Origin: Circinella minor
Taxonomy: Eukaryota > Mucoromycota > Mucoromycetes > Mucorales > Lichtheimiaceae
Length of the DNA stretch: 64,000 bases
Assembly: GCA_016758965.1 (NCBI GenBank)
Contig: JAEPRB010000080.1
Span: forward strand, 64,501 to 128,500
Direction: 5' to 3'
The notes beneath the pieces are model-generated. The model did not search any database. It was given only the letters and a program-made list of their open reading frames with translations, and had not been told where the DNA came from. The first letter of the stretch is position 1. Each line of letters starts with the position of its first letter. The translations under genes were made by a program, and so were the position numbers. This document shows, in pieces, positions 37,201-47,276 of the stretch.

Positions 37201-39740
37201 AAACGATCCTATTTCTTGCTTACTTTTATTCAAGCGTCTTGTATTTAAGTCTGAACTTATTATTAAACAACTCGATCAAAACCATCCAATCAGCGAAAAA
37301 ATCATGGATACTGTCAATGAAAGTCTAGTATCAGTGTGTGAGGTAAGAAACAAAATGCATTAGTTCTATGTTTCTTTTTTCGTAGATATGGATATCTAAT
37401 AAGCGGGAATTTGTTTTTTTATTGGATATATATAGATGAGACAACGTGCTGGATGGCTTGGTGATCTTGCTAAACGTTTTGTCACATTTATTAAACATTG
37501 TGGTCCCGAGATTTTTATTAGAATGGGACAAGTTTACCATGATTTAGTAGGTACCGAACGTCGCTTAAATGGTATTGTTGAACTTTTACGCACAGATGAA
37601 TTGAATGAATCTGAATGCATTTTGGATTTACAAAGGTAAAAAAGAAAGGAAAAAGATAAGTGTGTATCTGGTGAAATACATTTATCTTTTAAATTTGTAT
37701 TTCAAAATATGGATGAAAATTACTTTTTTTTTACTGAAGAATTCCAATTTTTTTTAAAAATATATATATTTAGAATGATTGCTCAATTGGAACATCTCAC
37801 TGAAGTTTATTTGGTACAAAATGGTGAAACCATCTTGGCTGATCAATTCTTTGGTCTTACTAGAGCACTTGACCTAAATGCTGATAGAATGACAGTTGAA
37901 TTAACATTTGTCAAACAAACTGTCGAGAATGCAGTTAGAAAAGAAGGTATCAGTATTACTGAAGGAGAAGAACGATTGGATTATGATTATATTGAACCAT
38001 TGGGTCGTCTTATTAGTCATGCAAAGAACAGCAAGATTTTAGCAAAGTATGACAACTGAAAGAAATGTTGGATATTCGAAATATTTATATATATAAAAGG
38101 ATAGTAAGCACTAACAGCAGATCAAATGTTTGTAGGAAGTTACTTCGTCAATTGGAAGATTTGTCTGAACAAGCGTTGATGTTGAAATCAGAACATTTGC
38201 ATAGATTCAAAACTCTTTATGCTATTAGTTCCAAACTTAGTCAGTTCTGTTTTGAGGTAAAGATAACCTGTTCTCATTATTAGAATTATATATTACATAC
38301 CAAATTGAATTTAATTAATCAAAAAAAAAAATTACTGTATTCTTGAATTATTATGAAAGGTTTATAAACAAATTGCAGCCTATGTTGACGCTAAACGTGG
38401 TAGCAAAGAAGAAATCAGTCTTGGTATTATTCAACAAGTCGTATATAATAAAGCTGATGAAATTCTTGAGATTGCCGAAAGTTCACTCTGGGAAGGTTGT
38501 CTTCGAACACTTAAATCATTGACCAATGAATTAAATACAACTGTCACTCGCGTTGATAACGACAACAAAATGGATAAGATTGCTACTGGTGTAGCACCAT
38601 GGATACAACGTGCTTCTGATATGAAGGCCGAAGTTGTTGTTAGCCATGATATGGAACGTAAATTACAACAGCATAGTGATGAAATTCTCAAATTAATCAA
38701 GGATCTCAAGTTAAAGGATCAAGCCTTACAAGAATCAACCGTCAAGGTCGAATTGTTAGAAAAGCGTATGGTTACAGTCAAGAAACAAGCAGAACAAATT
38801 GCGGCACTGGAAGAAACCTTGCAAAAATCACAAACACAAGAGCATATGTATGCTGAGGCGATTGAAAATCTGCAGGCAGAATACGACTCCCTCGAGCAAG
38901 AAAATACAAAGTTAAAGACTGCAGCAGCTGCACAAGAAGCTAAATTACAATTGTCAACTTCTGAAAGTGATAGTAACAAGAGTAATGGTAATGGTAAAAA
39001 AGAATCTGAAGATGATGATCAAGAGCTATTCAAGGATAGTGGAGATACAACAGCAACCACCACCATTACAAGTACAAGCTATGATGGGGCTGGTCAAGTC
39101 GAAGCATTAAAATCTGCTATCCGTTACCTAAAGGCAGAAAATGCACACTTGAAGAGTCGGGATTTGGCATCCACACTTAAACTTGATATAGCTGCCGATC
39201 CATTAGCAGCAAATACCTCCAAGGCAACCAACCCTGAACTTCGAACAGTTGCCATTGAAACTCGTGTGTTGATTAAGGAAATGCGCACAGCAGGTGCTAC
39301 GCCCAAGGTAGTTGCTCTTAATGCTGATCGACGTGGTGGTAAATGGCAAAGTCACAAGAAGACACCAGATTATCAATACCAAACACAACAGTCTGTCCTG
39401 TATACCCTCAAGCAACGAAGTGACAAGCTTCGTAATCGAATGGATCAACTGCAATTGCAACCAACTGCAAAGAAAGAATCCGTTGCTAATAATAATATAA
39501 AGGTAAACAAACAAATATGCCAAACAATTTTTGATGTTGATCCACTGTGTTTTTTTATCCTTCATCTTTTTAATTTATCAAATTATTTTTATCTATTGTT
39601 TATTATAGTCACTACAGGAAGGATTGTCACGAACATTAGCTAAGATCCAATTACCCGCATTATCATCCGCCACGCATCACCGTATACAAATTAAGAGTGC
39701 TGCTGAATTTGAACGAATCCATAGTATGTTTTTGCGATAA
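34237..39740 (+). CDS. Dynactin large subunit p150Glued
   Basis: Dynactin activates cytoplasmic dynein and links it to microtubules and cargo. About thirteen exons encode roughly 1,400 residues. After a Ser/Asn-rich start, the CAP-Gly domain spans about residues 37-108 (VGNRVQVQGKLGTIRFAG...[27 protein letters not shown]...FVRPSQVRVL). Its usual GKNDG signature is GKNSG here. A basic, Gln/Pro/Glu-rich linker follows (34676-35370), then coiled coil 1 (from 35440 to about 37060, heptads such as DKISELQKDLRDTKRQLKETATEKD). Next come the intercoil domain (37170-38260) and the conserved dynactin segment AAYVDAKRGSKEEISLGIIQQVVYNKADEILE (38370-38470), and coiled coil 2 (38500-39300). The C-terminus reads LQEGLSRTLAKIQLPALSSATHH and ends at TAA 39738-39740. 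No break was found. It converges on the carbamoyl-phosphate synthase gene 152 bp away. Confidence 0.93.
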
Positions 39741-39892
39741 TGGGGATGTTATAAACAAAAACCACAAACAAATTATTATAGAAAAAAACCCTCGTTTTTT
39801 TGTCGTAAAAAATATTATTTTTATTATTTCTTTTTTTTTCTTATTATTATTACTACTATTATTATTTGTTATTATTATTATTATTATTTTAT

Positions 39893-41158
39893 TTATGCAA
39901 CAACACTATCATCTTCCGTCATACGCTTAAGTTTTTCAGCACGGACGAGCGTAATGAATTCTTCAAACAAATATTCTGTATCTTGAGGACCCCCCTTAGC
40001 TTCTGGATGAAATTGTACTGAGAAAATAGGAAGGGATTCATGACAAATACCCTCATTGGAACCATCGTTGGCGTTAATAAAAAGTTTGTTCCAACCGACT
40101 GGCATCACCTTATCATTCAAAGCATAACCATGGTTTTGAGAAGTAATTGAACATTGACCTGTTTGGACATGTAAAGCAGGTTGATTATGACCACGATTAC
40201 CAAAAGGTAATTTGTAAACCTTCATACCAATAGCCATACCGAGTAATAAGTTGCCCATGCAAATACCAAAAATGGGTTTGCCAAAAGTTTCAATGGCTTC
40301 TTGCAAATGTTTCACAACGGTCATACCGCATGTTTCTGGGTTACCCGGTCCGTTGGAAACAAAAAGACCATCGTATAATTCTTGATCTTTGTTGAAATCA
40401 TAATCAAAGGGTAAAACAGTAACACTGGCACCACGCTTTGTTAAGCATCGAATAATATTTTGCTTGACACCACAATCGACAACAGCAATCTTAATATCAC
40501 CATCTGGATTATAATGAAGAGGGGTTGGGGTGGATACACGAGCAACCAAATTTTCTGTATTTGGATCCCACAAGAATCCATTTTCTTTGGGATTTATTTG
40601 TTCTTCTGTAGCATGGACAGTGAGATGAGCAAGTGTAGAGCCTTGTTCCCGAAGCACTTTAACAATAGCACGAGTATCAACTCCAGTAATGGCTGGGACA
40701 TTGAAACGTTTACACCAATTACCCAAAGATTCTACAGCAGTCCAATGTGAGTATTGAGCAGCATAATCGGTTACAATAATACCAGAAACTTGAATCTTGT
40801 CAGATTCAAAGTATTTAAAAAGACCAAACTTGTCTTTTACAGGTCCTGGTACACCATAATTGCCTAATAAGATAAAAAAAATACGGTTAGTTTTTTTTTT
40901 CCCACTTGTAAACTTTTTGTTTTCTTAACTTTTGTTTATTTATTTATTTTTTAACATACCAATGAGCGGTTGAGTAAAAACCAGAATTTGGCCAGTATAT
41001 GAAGGATCAGTCATAGATTCGGGATAACCTACAAGAGAAGTAGTGAAAACAGCTTCACCAGTAACACTTGTATCGGCACCAAACGAAACACCGGTATAGG
41101 CTTGACCGGATTTTAACTTGAGAGTAGCAAGGTTAGGCTTTTGATTTAAAAGATGCAT
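39893..41158 (-). CDS. CPA1: Carbamoyl-phosphate synthase small (glutaminase) subunit, arginine type
   Basis: Glutamine amidotransferase subunit that supplies ammonia to the large subunit for carbamoyl-phosphate synthesis in arginine biosynthesis. Two exons, 41158-40960 and 40863-39893, give about 390 residues. The N-terminal CPSase small-chain domain contains [33 protein letters not shown] and TQPLIGNYGVPG. The class-I GATase domain has the strand [14 protein letters not shown], the oxyanion region SNGPGNPE, the nucleophile Cys in [19 protein letters not shown], and the catalytic His-Glu in FSVQFHPE. The Gln normally following the nucleophile motif (GICxGxQ) is Leu. The segment [20 protein letters not shown] and [12 protein letters not shown] resemble vertebrate CPS1/CPS III more than yeast Cpa1, but the polypeptide ends as a separate small subunit (TEDDSVVA, stop 39895-39893). 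No mitochondrial presequence is apparent. The leader carries an AAP-like uORF (41162-41353). Confidence 0.93.
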
Positions 41159-41161
41159 AAT

Positions 41162-41353
41162 TTAAAAACTTCCAGAGGCTTTCCAGACTATATATTAATA
41201 TATATTTATGAGGGGGGGGGGATGTCATAATGACGTTAGTAAAGTATTATAAGAATAAATAACAAATCCTTTTTTATCAAAAATAAAAAAAAAATACATA
41301 CGTTGATCGCAAATATAGTCGGCTGAGCACGTTTCAAAGGCGTGAATGTACAT
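41162..41353 (-). CDS. Arginine attenuator peptide-like uORF of CPA1, intron-split
   Basis: A 25-codon upstream ORF in two exons: ATG at 41353 to 41302, then 41187 to the TAA at 41164-41162. The 114-nt intron has a GTATGT donor (41301-41296), a perfect TACTAAC branch sequence (41241-41235) and a TATAG acceptor (41190-41188) that is the first AG after the branch. Residues 8-19 of the spliced peptide read TCSADYICDQLW. From memory, the Neurospora arg-2 AAP is 24 residues with SQDYLSDHLW at positions 10-19; the alignment is gapless, with Ser-10, Asp-12, Tyr-13, Asp-16, Leu-18 and Trp-19 in register. Asp-12 is the residue whose loss abolishes arginine regulation in Neurospora. The start context is poor (C at -3, T at +4), which favours leaky scanning. 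The stop is followed by only 3 nt before the CPA1 ATG, which has A at -3. Arginine-dependent ribosome stalling is inferred, not shown. Confidence 0.85.
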
Positions 41354-43551
41354 AAGCAGGGCGAAAGTAAATCGCTTTAATAGAGTTGTGTTTTTTTTTG
41401 TCGCGCTTAATAGAAGTTTCTCTATGAAAAAAGAGAAGGCAGCAAAAAAAAGAATGAAAGAGGAACAAGGAGAAAAAAAAAAAAGAAAAAAAGAAAAATT
41501 TTATTGTTTAGGAACAAACAATTTTGGGGATTCATAATGAATCATCCGACATAACTCCGACTCGGACTCGACTTGATTTGTTTAATAAAATGTTCACATT
41601 TTAACGCCCTCCTTCCGATTTTTCTCGTTATACTAAAATTCTGCCACATGGCAACAAATGGATTATAATAAAACAAAAACTTTAACAAAAAAAATGTGTG
41701 TGCATGAAAATGCAGATTTTCTGGTTTTTTTTTTTATTAGTGGGTTGGATTGATAAATAGATTTATATACTCAACATTAAAAACTTTGTATGTCTATTTT
41801 CGCTTGGATTCATTTAACAATTACAAAGCTATGAAGTATAAATCTGTAGCAACACCCTCAAATTGAACTATTAACCTGAAGAATGGGATAAGTTCGGCTT
41901 TTTCATTCATTTTTTGATAAATATAATATGCAACGTAGTACAAGTTACCGAAGCTATACATAGATAGTTAATGTTTTCATTAACTTGAATGTAAAGGATT
42001 CATTATTATCGTGTGTCCTTCTCCGTTACACTATTTTATATAATTGGCCAAATTTGATATGGATAAAAGGTAATCCAGAAATTCAAACAACATATATAAG
42101 CTCCCCCTGTATAATAATAATAATTATAACTGGATATCTCTCTGCTGTCATATTTCACTAATTGCATTATAATAAAATGGTAAACATGCACTGATTATTT
42201 TTACAAGAGTAAAAAAAGTTGTTTTGAAATGAAATATAATAATCATTTTAATCTTCCATCATATACATTATAACAGATATAGATGATTATTTATTGTAAA
42301 GTAGTCTACATTTTTAATAGATATCTTTTTTACTTCACCAATTGTTAGTACAGATAATCCGGTTAGCCTGTGAAACATATCAAATCAAATACTTAAGCTT
42401 TTCATTAACGAGATTCTTTGTAACAGGCTTTTCAGTATGATCCACCCTATTTGTTCATATCAAGCATGAAATTTTTTTGTATTTTGAACAATCATATTTT
42501 TATATGCTAGTTCATGTAGTGATTTCATTCCTTATCCATAAATAATAATATAAGATAACCACTTGATACGTCTGCTAAATAATTGCATATATAGTACTAT
42601 AGAGCAGCAATTTTAACTTTAAAAAAGTATTTCAATTATCCTGGAAAATTAAAAAGCGGTACTATTTCTTGATAGTGTATAGTTTATTTTAGCCATGTCA
42701 GCACTCTTAACTTTATATTGGCGGAATTTCACACTGTAAAACTTTAAAGTATTTGCTGTCCATGATTCCTTTGCATTCTTTGAGCGACTAACGCTAAAGG
42801 TAATGACTATTTAAACAAAAAAAAAGAGATTTTAGCTGGATGAACCGAAAAGTTACTACACATTCAACCTCCCCTGGTAATATCAATATTAGGATCTTGT
42901 AATAATAAGTTTCATAAGTGCTTGATCCTGATTTTTATTGAATATTAAACATAATCATGGCAAACCGATATGGTGGATCATTTCTAATATACCTTCAGTA
43001 TTTTTTTGCATCTGAAACAAATAGAATCATCGGATGTCATGTTTATAATGTGTGAATTTAAACATGTTGGTGGCGTTACGTGTATATTTTATGACACCGA
43101 AAAAATATAATAATTGATACTAGCGTAACTTTGCGTAACTTTTATGAGGATTGTCATTGTAGTCATGCTAGCAGTCGCCCCTGACTAATGATGATATCCC
43201 CTTTTCGCTTTAACGTTGTGATTACGAATAAAGGTTATTATCTTTTATAATGCGAATAAAAAAAAAAACTACGATTTATATCTTCGGACATTACTAAAAC
43301 TACTGAATAGGAAAAAAAAGATCAGTAATTATGAAAGATATGCTGTAAATAGTAGTAAACTAATAATTAAAAATTGGCAATCTTGTGTTTTCTCCCCCCG
43401 ATGCCTTGATTGGAGTATACATCTCCGCATTCTCGTCAATAACATATATTCATATATTTTATGTTAATAATATTATCTATTTTTCTCTTAATATTATTTA
43501 TATACATGTGTAATATTTCATTGGATTTTATACATCCAAGGAGCTTATTGT

Positions 43552-43755
43552 ATGAAAAGGAGTAATACACACAAAAAAGCTTTTTTGTTTTTGTTATTAC
43601 TTTTATGTCTTTCAATTGTCTTATTTGGCTACAGATATTCTATTGCTGAGAATGAAAAAAAAGAGTACCATTCATTTATTGTGCACAGTTCATTGGCAAG
43701 CACAAGAAGCGTGACACAAGGTAACCGAGCAGTTGGTCCGGGAACCCGATCATGA
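43552..43755 (+). other. Short ORF with N-terminal membrane anchor, possible exon relic
   Basis: A 67-codon frame: basic start (MKRSNTHKK), a strong hydrophobic segment (AFLFLLLLLCLSIVLFGY), then a polar stem. This is the N-terminal layout of Golgi type II glycosyltransferases. A donor-like GTAACC follows SVTQ (near 43721), so it could be the first exon of a gene whose remainder is gone. No downstream exon with coding character was found. No family can be assigned. Confidence 0.25.
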
Positions 43756-44895
43756 AAAGCATCGATTTCTGGCGTATACTATTTGTGTTTACTGTGCTTC
43801 AACAATAACAATATTTAGTTCAGCCACTGTCAGAAATAATGGAAGTATGTTTACAGTCACTGGTACAAATATTTAATTGTTTTGTGTTACTGATAGACAA
43901 GATATAATAAACACTGAGTAAAGAAAAGATAAATGGAGAAATCCTCTATCAATTCATTAAACTTTGAGATCAACAGAAAAGTATCATGTATAATTTAATG
44001 GTACCGGGTTATTGCTATACTGATAGTGTAAAAAAAAAAATAAGGATGACGGATTGGGTCGTTAGCTTATATTTTTGTTAATGAATTAGACACCCATTTA
44101 TGGCTATTAATTTTTATTAAAAAAAATAAAAAGTAGAGCCCTACCATCCCCGCTCAGACATCACCAAAAAATTATTTTCTCCTCCCTTTCACGAAGAGAA
44201 AAAGATCAATTACTTTTTTTTTGCTATTACTAAAGGGAACTAACAATGCAGTAGTAGTCGATCTTCTCGTTTGCATACATCTACGATAAATTAGTTCCTG
44301 TGTTTGAAGAACATAATTACTTTCATACTTATTTATCATTTATGCGTTAGAGATTTTTTTTATCTTTTAAACTCACATATATCATTGTATAGAGTAACAC
44401 AAACGAAAAAAAAGGTAGCGTCTTACGAAAGCTGTCAGACAATGACTCAACGGAAATGTAATTTTTTATTAACAAGCTCAAGTTACCTTGTCCATGTGGA
44501 GCTCTGGGAACTCATTAAAGAAAAAGTAACGATCGGGTGTAGATAGTAAGCAATAACAAAAGAAAAAAAGGGGGTTTTAAACTGAACACGACAAAGAGAT
44601 ATAATTGACCTTATTGTACTACCACTGCTTTAAAATTAAGAAAATACGGAGTTATGATAAATAAAATGATGTGATACTAGATCCAATAAATATGTCAATC
44701 CTCATTGTAACCTACACACATACCTTAATAGATAATCATCATTTTTTTTTATATAAAAGAACTTACTTTTTGGTTTTTTTTTTAATTCTTTATCCAAAAT
44801 CTTATTTTACATAGAACAATACATACAAAGTTCAATCCCCCCCTCACAATCTTTTTTCTATTCTTCTTTCAAGAAGTGTACATATACATCATCCA

Positions 44896-44903
44896 TATAT
44901 AAA
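44896..44903 (+). promoter_or_regulatory. TATA box of the first PL14 lyase
   Basis: TATATAAA lies 50 nt before the start codon, followed by a C-rich patch and a short A/T leader. The pseudogene copy keeps a similarly placed TATAAATA at 47210-47217, which supports it as a shared core promoter. Confidence 0.55.
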
Positions 44904-44952
44904 CGGCCCCTCACCTTCCCTTATATTAAACATACATATTTACATAAAAAAA

Positions 44953-46155
44953 ATGCATCTCACTCTCATTCATATTTTTTTGGCTATCTTTTCTGTACAT
45001 TTCGTTGTAGCAAGTGATGAAACGTGGAAATTCAGTAATTGGAACAAATACAAGAACAGTAAGAAATCTGGTGATTCCGAAAGTTGGTTTAAAGCTTGGG
45101 GTATTGCCAAAAATGATGGTTGGTCATGGCCTCACAATGATGGCTCTGGTAGCAATCATAAAATTGTAAAAGATCCTTCCGGTTCAAAAGATCAAGTTTT
45201 ACAAGTCACTTATCCATCAGGTAGCAGTAATCCAGCTGGTGATCCACAAGGTGGCATTGGATTTTATGCTCAACCAATCAAGTTAAGTCATGAAGCTAAA
45301 ACTGTAACTTTTCAATATCAAGTTTATTTTCCAAAAAAATTTCAGTTTGTTAAAGGTAATATATATATATATACATATGACAATTACAATTACTATAGCA
45401 TGTGTCATAATTTGTTACACAGATCTTAAATCACTCACACGCGTTTAATATTTTTTTCTATTAAACTATCAATTATTAGGGGGTAAATTACCAGGATTAT
45501 ATGGCGGACATGAAGGATGTTCCGGAGGTGCTGATGCTACTACATGTTTCTCAACGAGGTATATATAATAAAAATTTATTACATAATCAAAAAAGGCTCA
45601 AGGGAAATATATAATATGTCAAGACACTTATTTAATATTTTTGATGCAATGAAATGTGCGTATTAGATTTATGTGGCGCCGTAACGGTGATGGTGAAGTC
45701 TACGCCTATTTGCCTGAAAGCAAGCAACGTGATGGTCTTTGTGATGAGAAAGGAAATGTTTGTAACAAAGATTATGGTTACAGTCTTGGTCGCGGTTCAT
45801 GGCAATTCAAGACGGGTAAATGGACCACTGTTCGTCAAACTCTAAAACTTAACCGTCCTGGAAAGAATGACGGTATGGTTACAGTCGAAGTAGACGGTAA
45901 AAAAGCTTATACCGAAAATAAACTCGCATTTCTCAACAAAAATACTGGCAAAGTTGTTGGTGTTGGTATGTATTCTTTTTCAATAATATAAAACTACTTA
46001 TCCATGTTTTGTTCTGTATATGTAATAACAATTATATTTTTGTTTTTGCTTATGTAGCATTTCATACTTTCTTTGGAGGTAATGGTAAAGATTGGGCACC
46101 CAAAAAGAAAGAAAACAGTTACTTCAAAGGCTTTTCTTTAAAGGCAACCTCTTAG
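44953..46155 (+). CDS. Secreted polysaccharide lyase, PL14-like
   Basis: Four exons, 44953-45355, 45480-45558, 45667-45965 and 46058-46155, give about 290 residues. The first 20 residues form a signal peptide (LTLIHIFLAIFSVHFVVA), so the enzyme is secreted. The rest fits fungal PL14-type jelly-roll lyases: WKFSNWNKY near the start, GGIGFYAQPI, the conserved GGKLPGLYGGHEGCSGG (exon 1/2 junction), FMWRRNGDGEVYAYLP, YGYSLGRGSW, TVRQTLKLNRPGKNDG, FHTFFGGNGKDWAPK and YFKGFSL. Cys pairs at CSGG...TCFSTR and LCDEKGNVCN probably form disulfides. PL14 enzymes cleave uronate polymers (alginate or glucuronan); since Mucorales walls contain glucuronic-acid polymers, a wall glucuronan is a reasonable guess but unproven. 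It is the first of a tandem cluster with a pseudogene and a second intact copy. Confidence 0.88.
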
Positions 46156-46350
46156 ATACCCTGATTCATTTTTGATGCATTCTGTATAAAAAAAAAGCTG
46201 TTGCTGAGCAACTTTTAACAACATAAAGGGGCTGGTTCCTTTTTCTTTTTGAAACAATAAAAAAATTCATTGTAGATCATAATAGAACAAAATTTACTTT
46301 TATTATTTAATGATTTATTGTTGATGTTTTTTTATACATGAAGAAATGGG

Positions 46351-46390
46351 ATGTGAGCAGACATTGAAAGATGTGAGCAGACATTGAAAG
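46351..46390. repeat. Exact 20-bp tandem duplication
   Basis: The unit ATGTGAGCAGACATTGAAAG occurs twice in direct succession without mismatch, just downstream of the first lyase gene. Confidence 0.95.
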
Positions 46391-46837
46391 CTTCCCGTGA
46401 CAATTTTTCCAGCTGTTCCTATAGCTACGTACAACATCTCTGCCCAGCTCTTGGACTAATAAGTTCAAATTCTACTCTTTGATACGATTTCTCTAAATAG
46501 ACTATCCATAAATATAAGAATATATAAAGCGCATGTAACAACGCTGTATAAAGCATTATAACAAAAATTCATATCATCCAAAAAATGAGAATCGAGCAAT
46601 AAAAGAAAAAGATATACATTTACTGTCTTATTTTTTGCTTCACATAATACATGTATACAGTATCATTTGGACGGTAATTTTTATAATCATTGACTATTTA
46701 AAAAACTTGCCGCTATCAGTTCTGCTTTTTTCATCATTATTTTCACGCATGGTTGTTATTAAGGAAATATAGAAAAATATAAGTTTGTTGTGAAATCCAA
46801 ACACCCTTGGCCCAAAGACATTCATAGATAGTAACAA

Positions 46838-46990
46838 TAATAGGTGGTGGTGGGATTACGCTTATCATATTTGCCTGAAAGAAAAGAGCATTACAACAAA
46901 AATCATGGTTATATTTTTTGATGGCAGATCGTGGTGATTTAAATGATAAAAAAAAATTTAAACCGGAAATAATGGCACATTACGTAACAA
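46838..46990 (+). pseudogene. Remnant of a PL14 lyase exon
   Basis: The bases read like exon 3 of the neighbouring lyases after decay. GGTGGTGGTGGGATTACGCT matches the region coding for GDGEVYAYLPE, then TTGCCTGAAAGAAAAGAGC matches the LPESKQ codons. A shortened match to the YGYSLGRGSW codons follows (ATGGTTATATTTTTTGATGGCAGATCGTGG, given here in two parts: 46903-46921 and 46922-46935). Several indels destroy the frame and the rest of the gene is missing. Homology is by eye only. Confidence 0.55.
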
Positions 46991-47276
46991 AGATACTAGG
47001 ATTGTTAAGTATTTTTATTTTTATTTTTAATAGCCTAATAGTACTTTTTATTATTTCGTTGCGTTTAAAAATTGTGAACTTTTTACAATATTAAAGGCCA
47101 ACATTTCAAAAAGGGAGTGGTCCTTTATTTACTTATATGCATGAATTTGTTCCCGTGGAAAGAAAATTAGATGTATGAGAAAACAGTTTTCCTGCGAATC
47201 CAACATGGCTATAAATAAGACAATGTACCATCCTCCCTATTCCTACATTACTTTTTGAGGCTCAGCAAAAAAAAAA

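Larger units (their letters stand above)
41354..44952. other. AT-rich intergenic region, CPA1 promoter and lyase promoter
   Basis: About 3.6 kb. The first 300 bases upstream of the uORF are purine/poly-A rich and hold a Gcn4-half-site-like TGAATCA at 41538-41544. The middle has no recognised gene. One frame at 43552-43755 encodes a short type-II-membrane-like peptide (listed separately). A TATA box for the first lyase lies at its right end. Confidence 0.5.
46156..47276. other. Spacer in the lyase cluster with a remnant copy and a tandem duplication
   Basis: Holds an exact tandem duplication of a 20-bp unit (46351-46390) and a strongly degraded lyase fragment at about 46838-46990. The promoter of the next lyase copy (TATAAATA, 47210-47217) lies at its right end. 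Confidence 0.6.
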
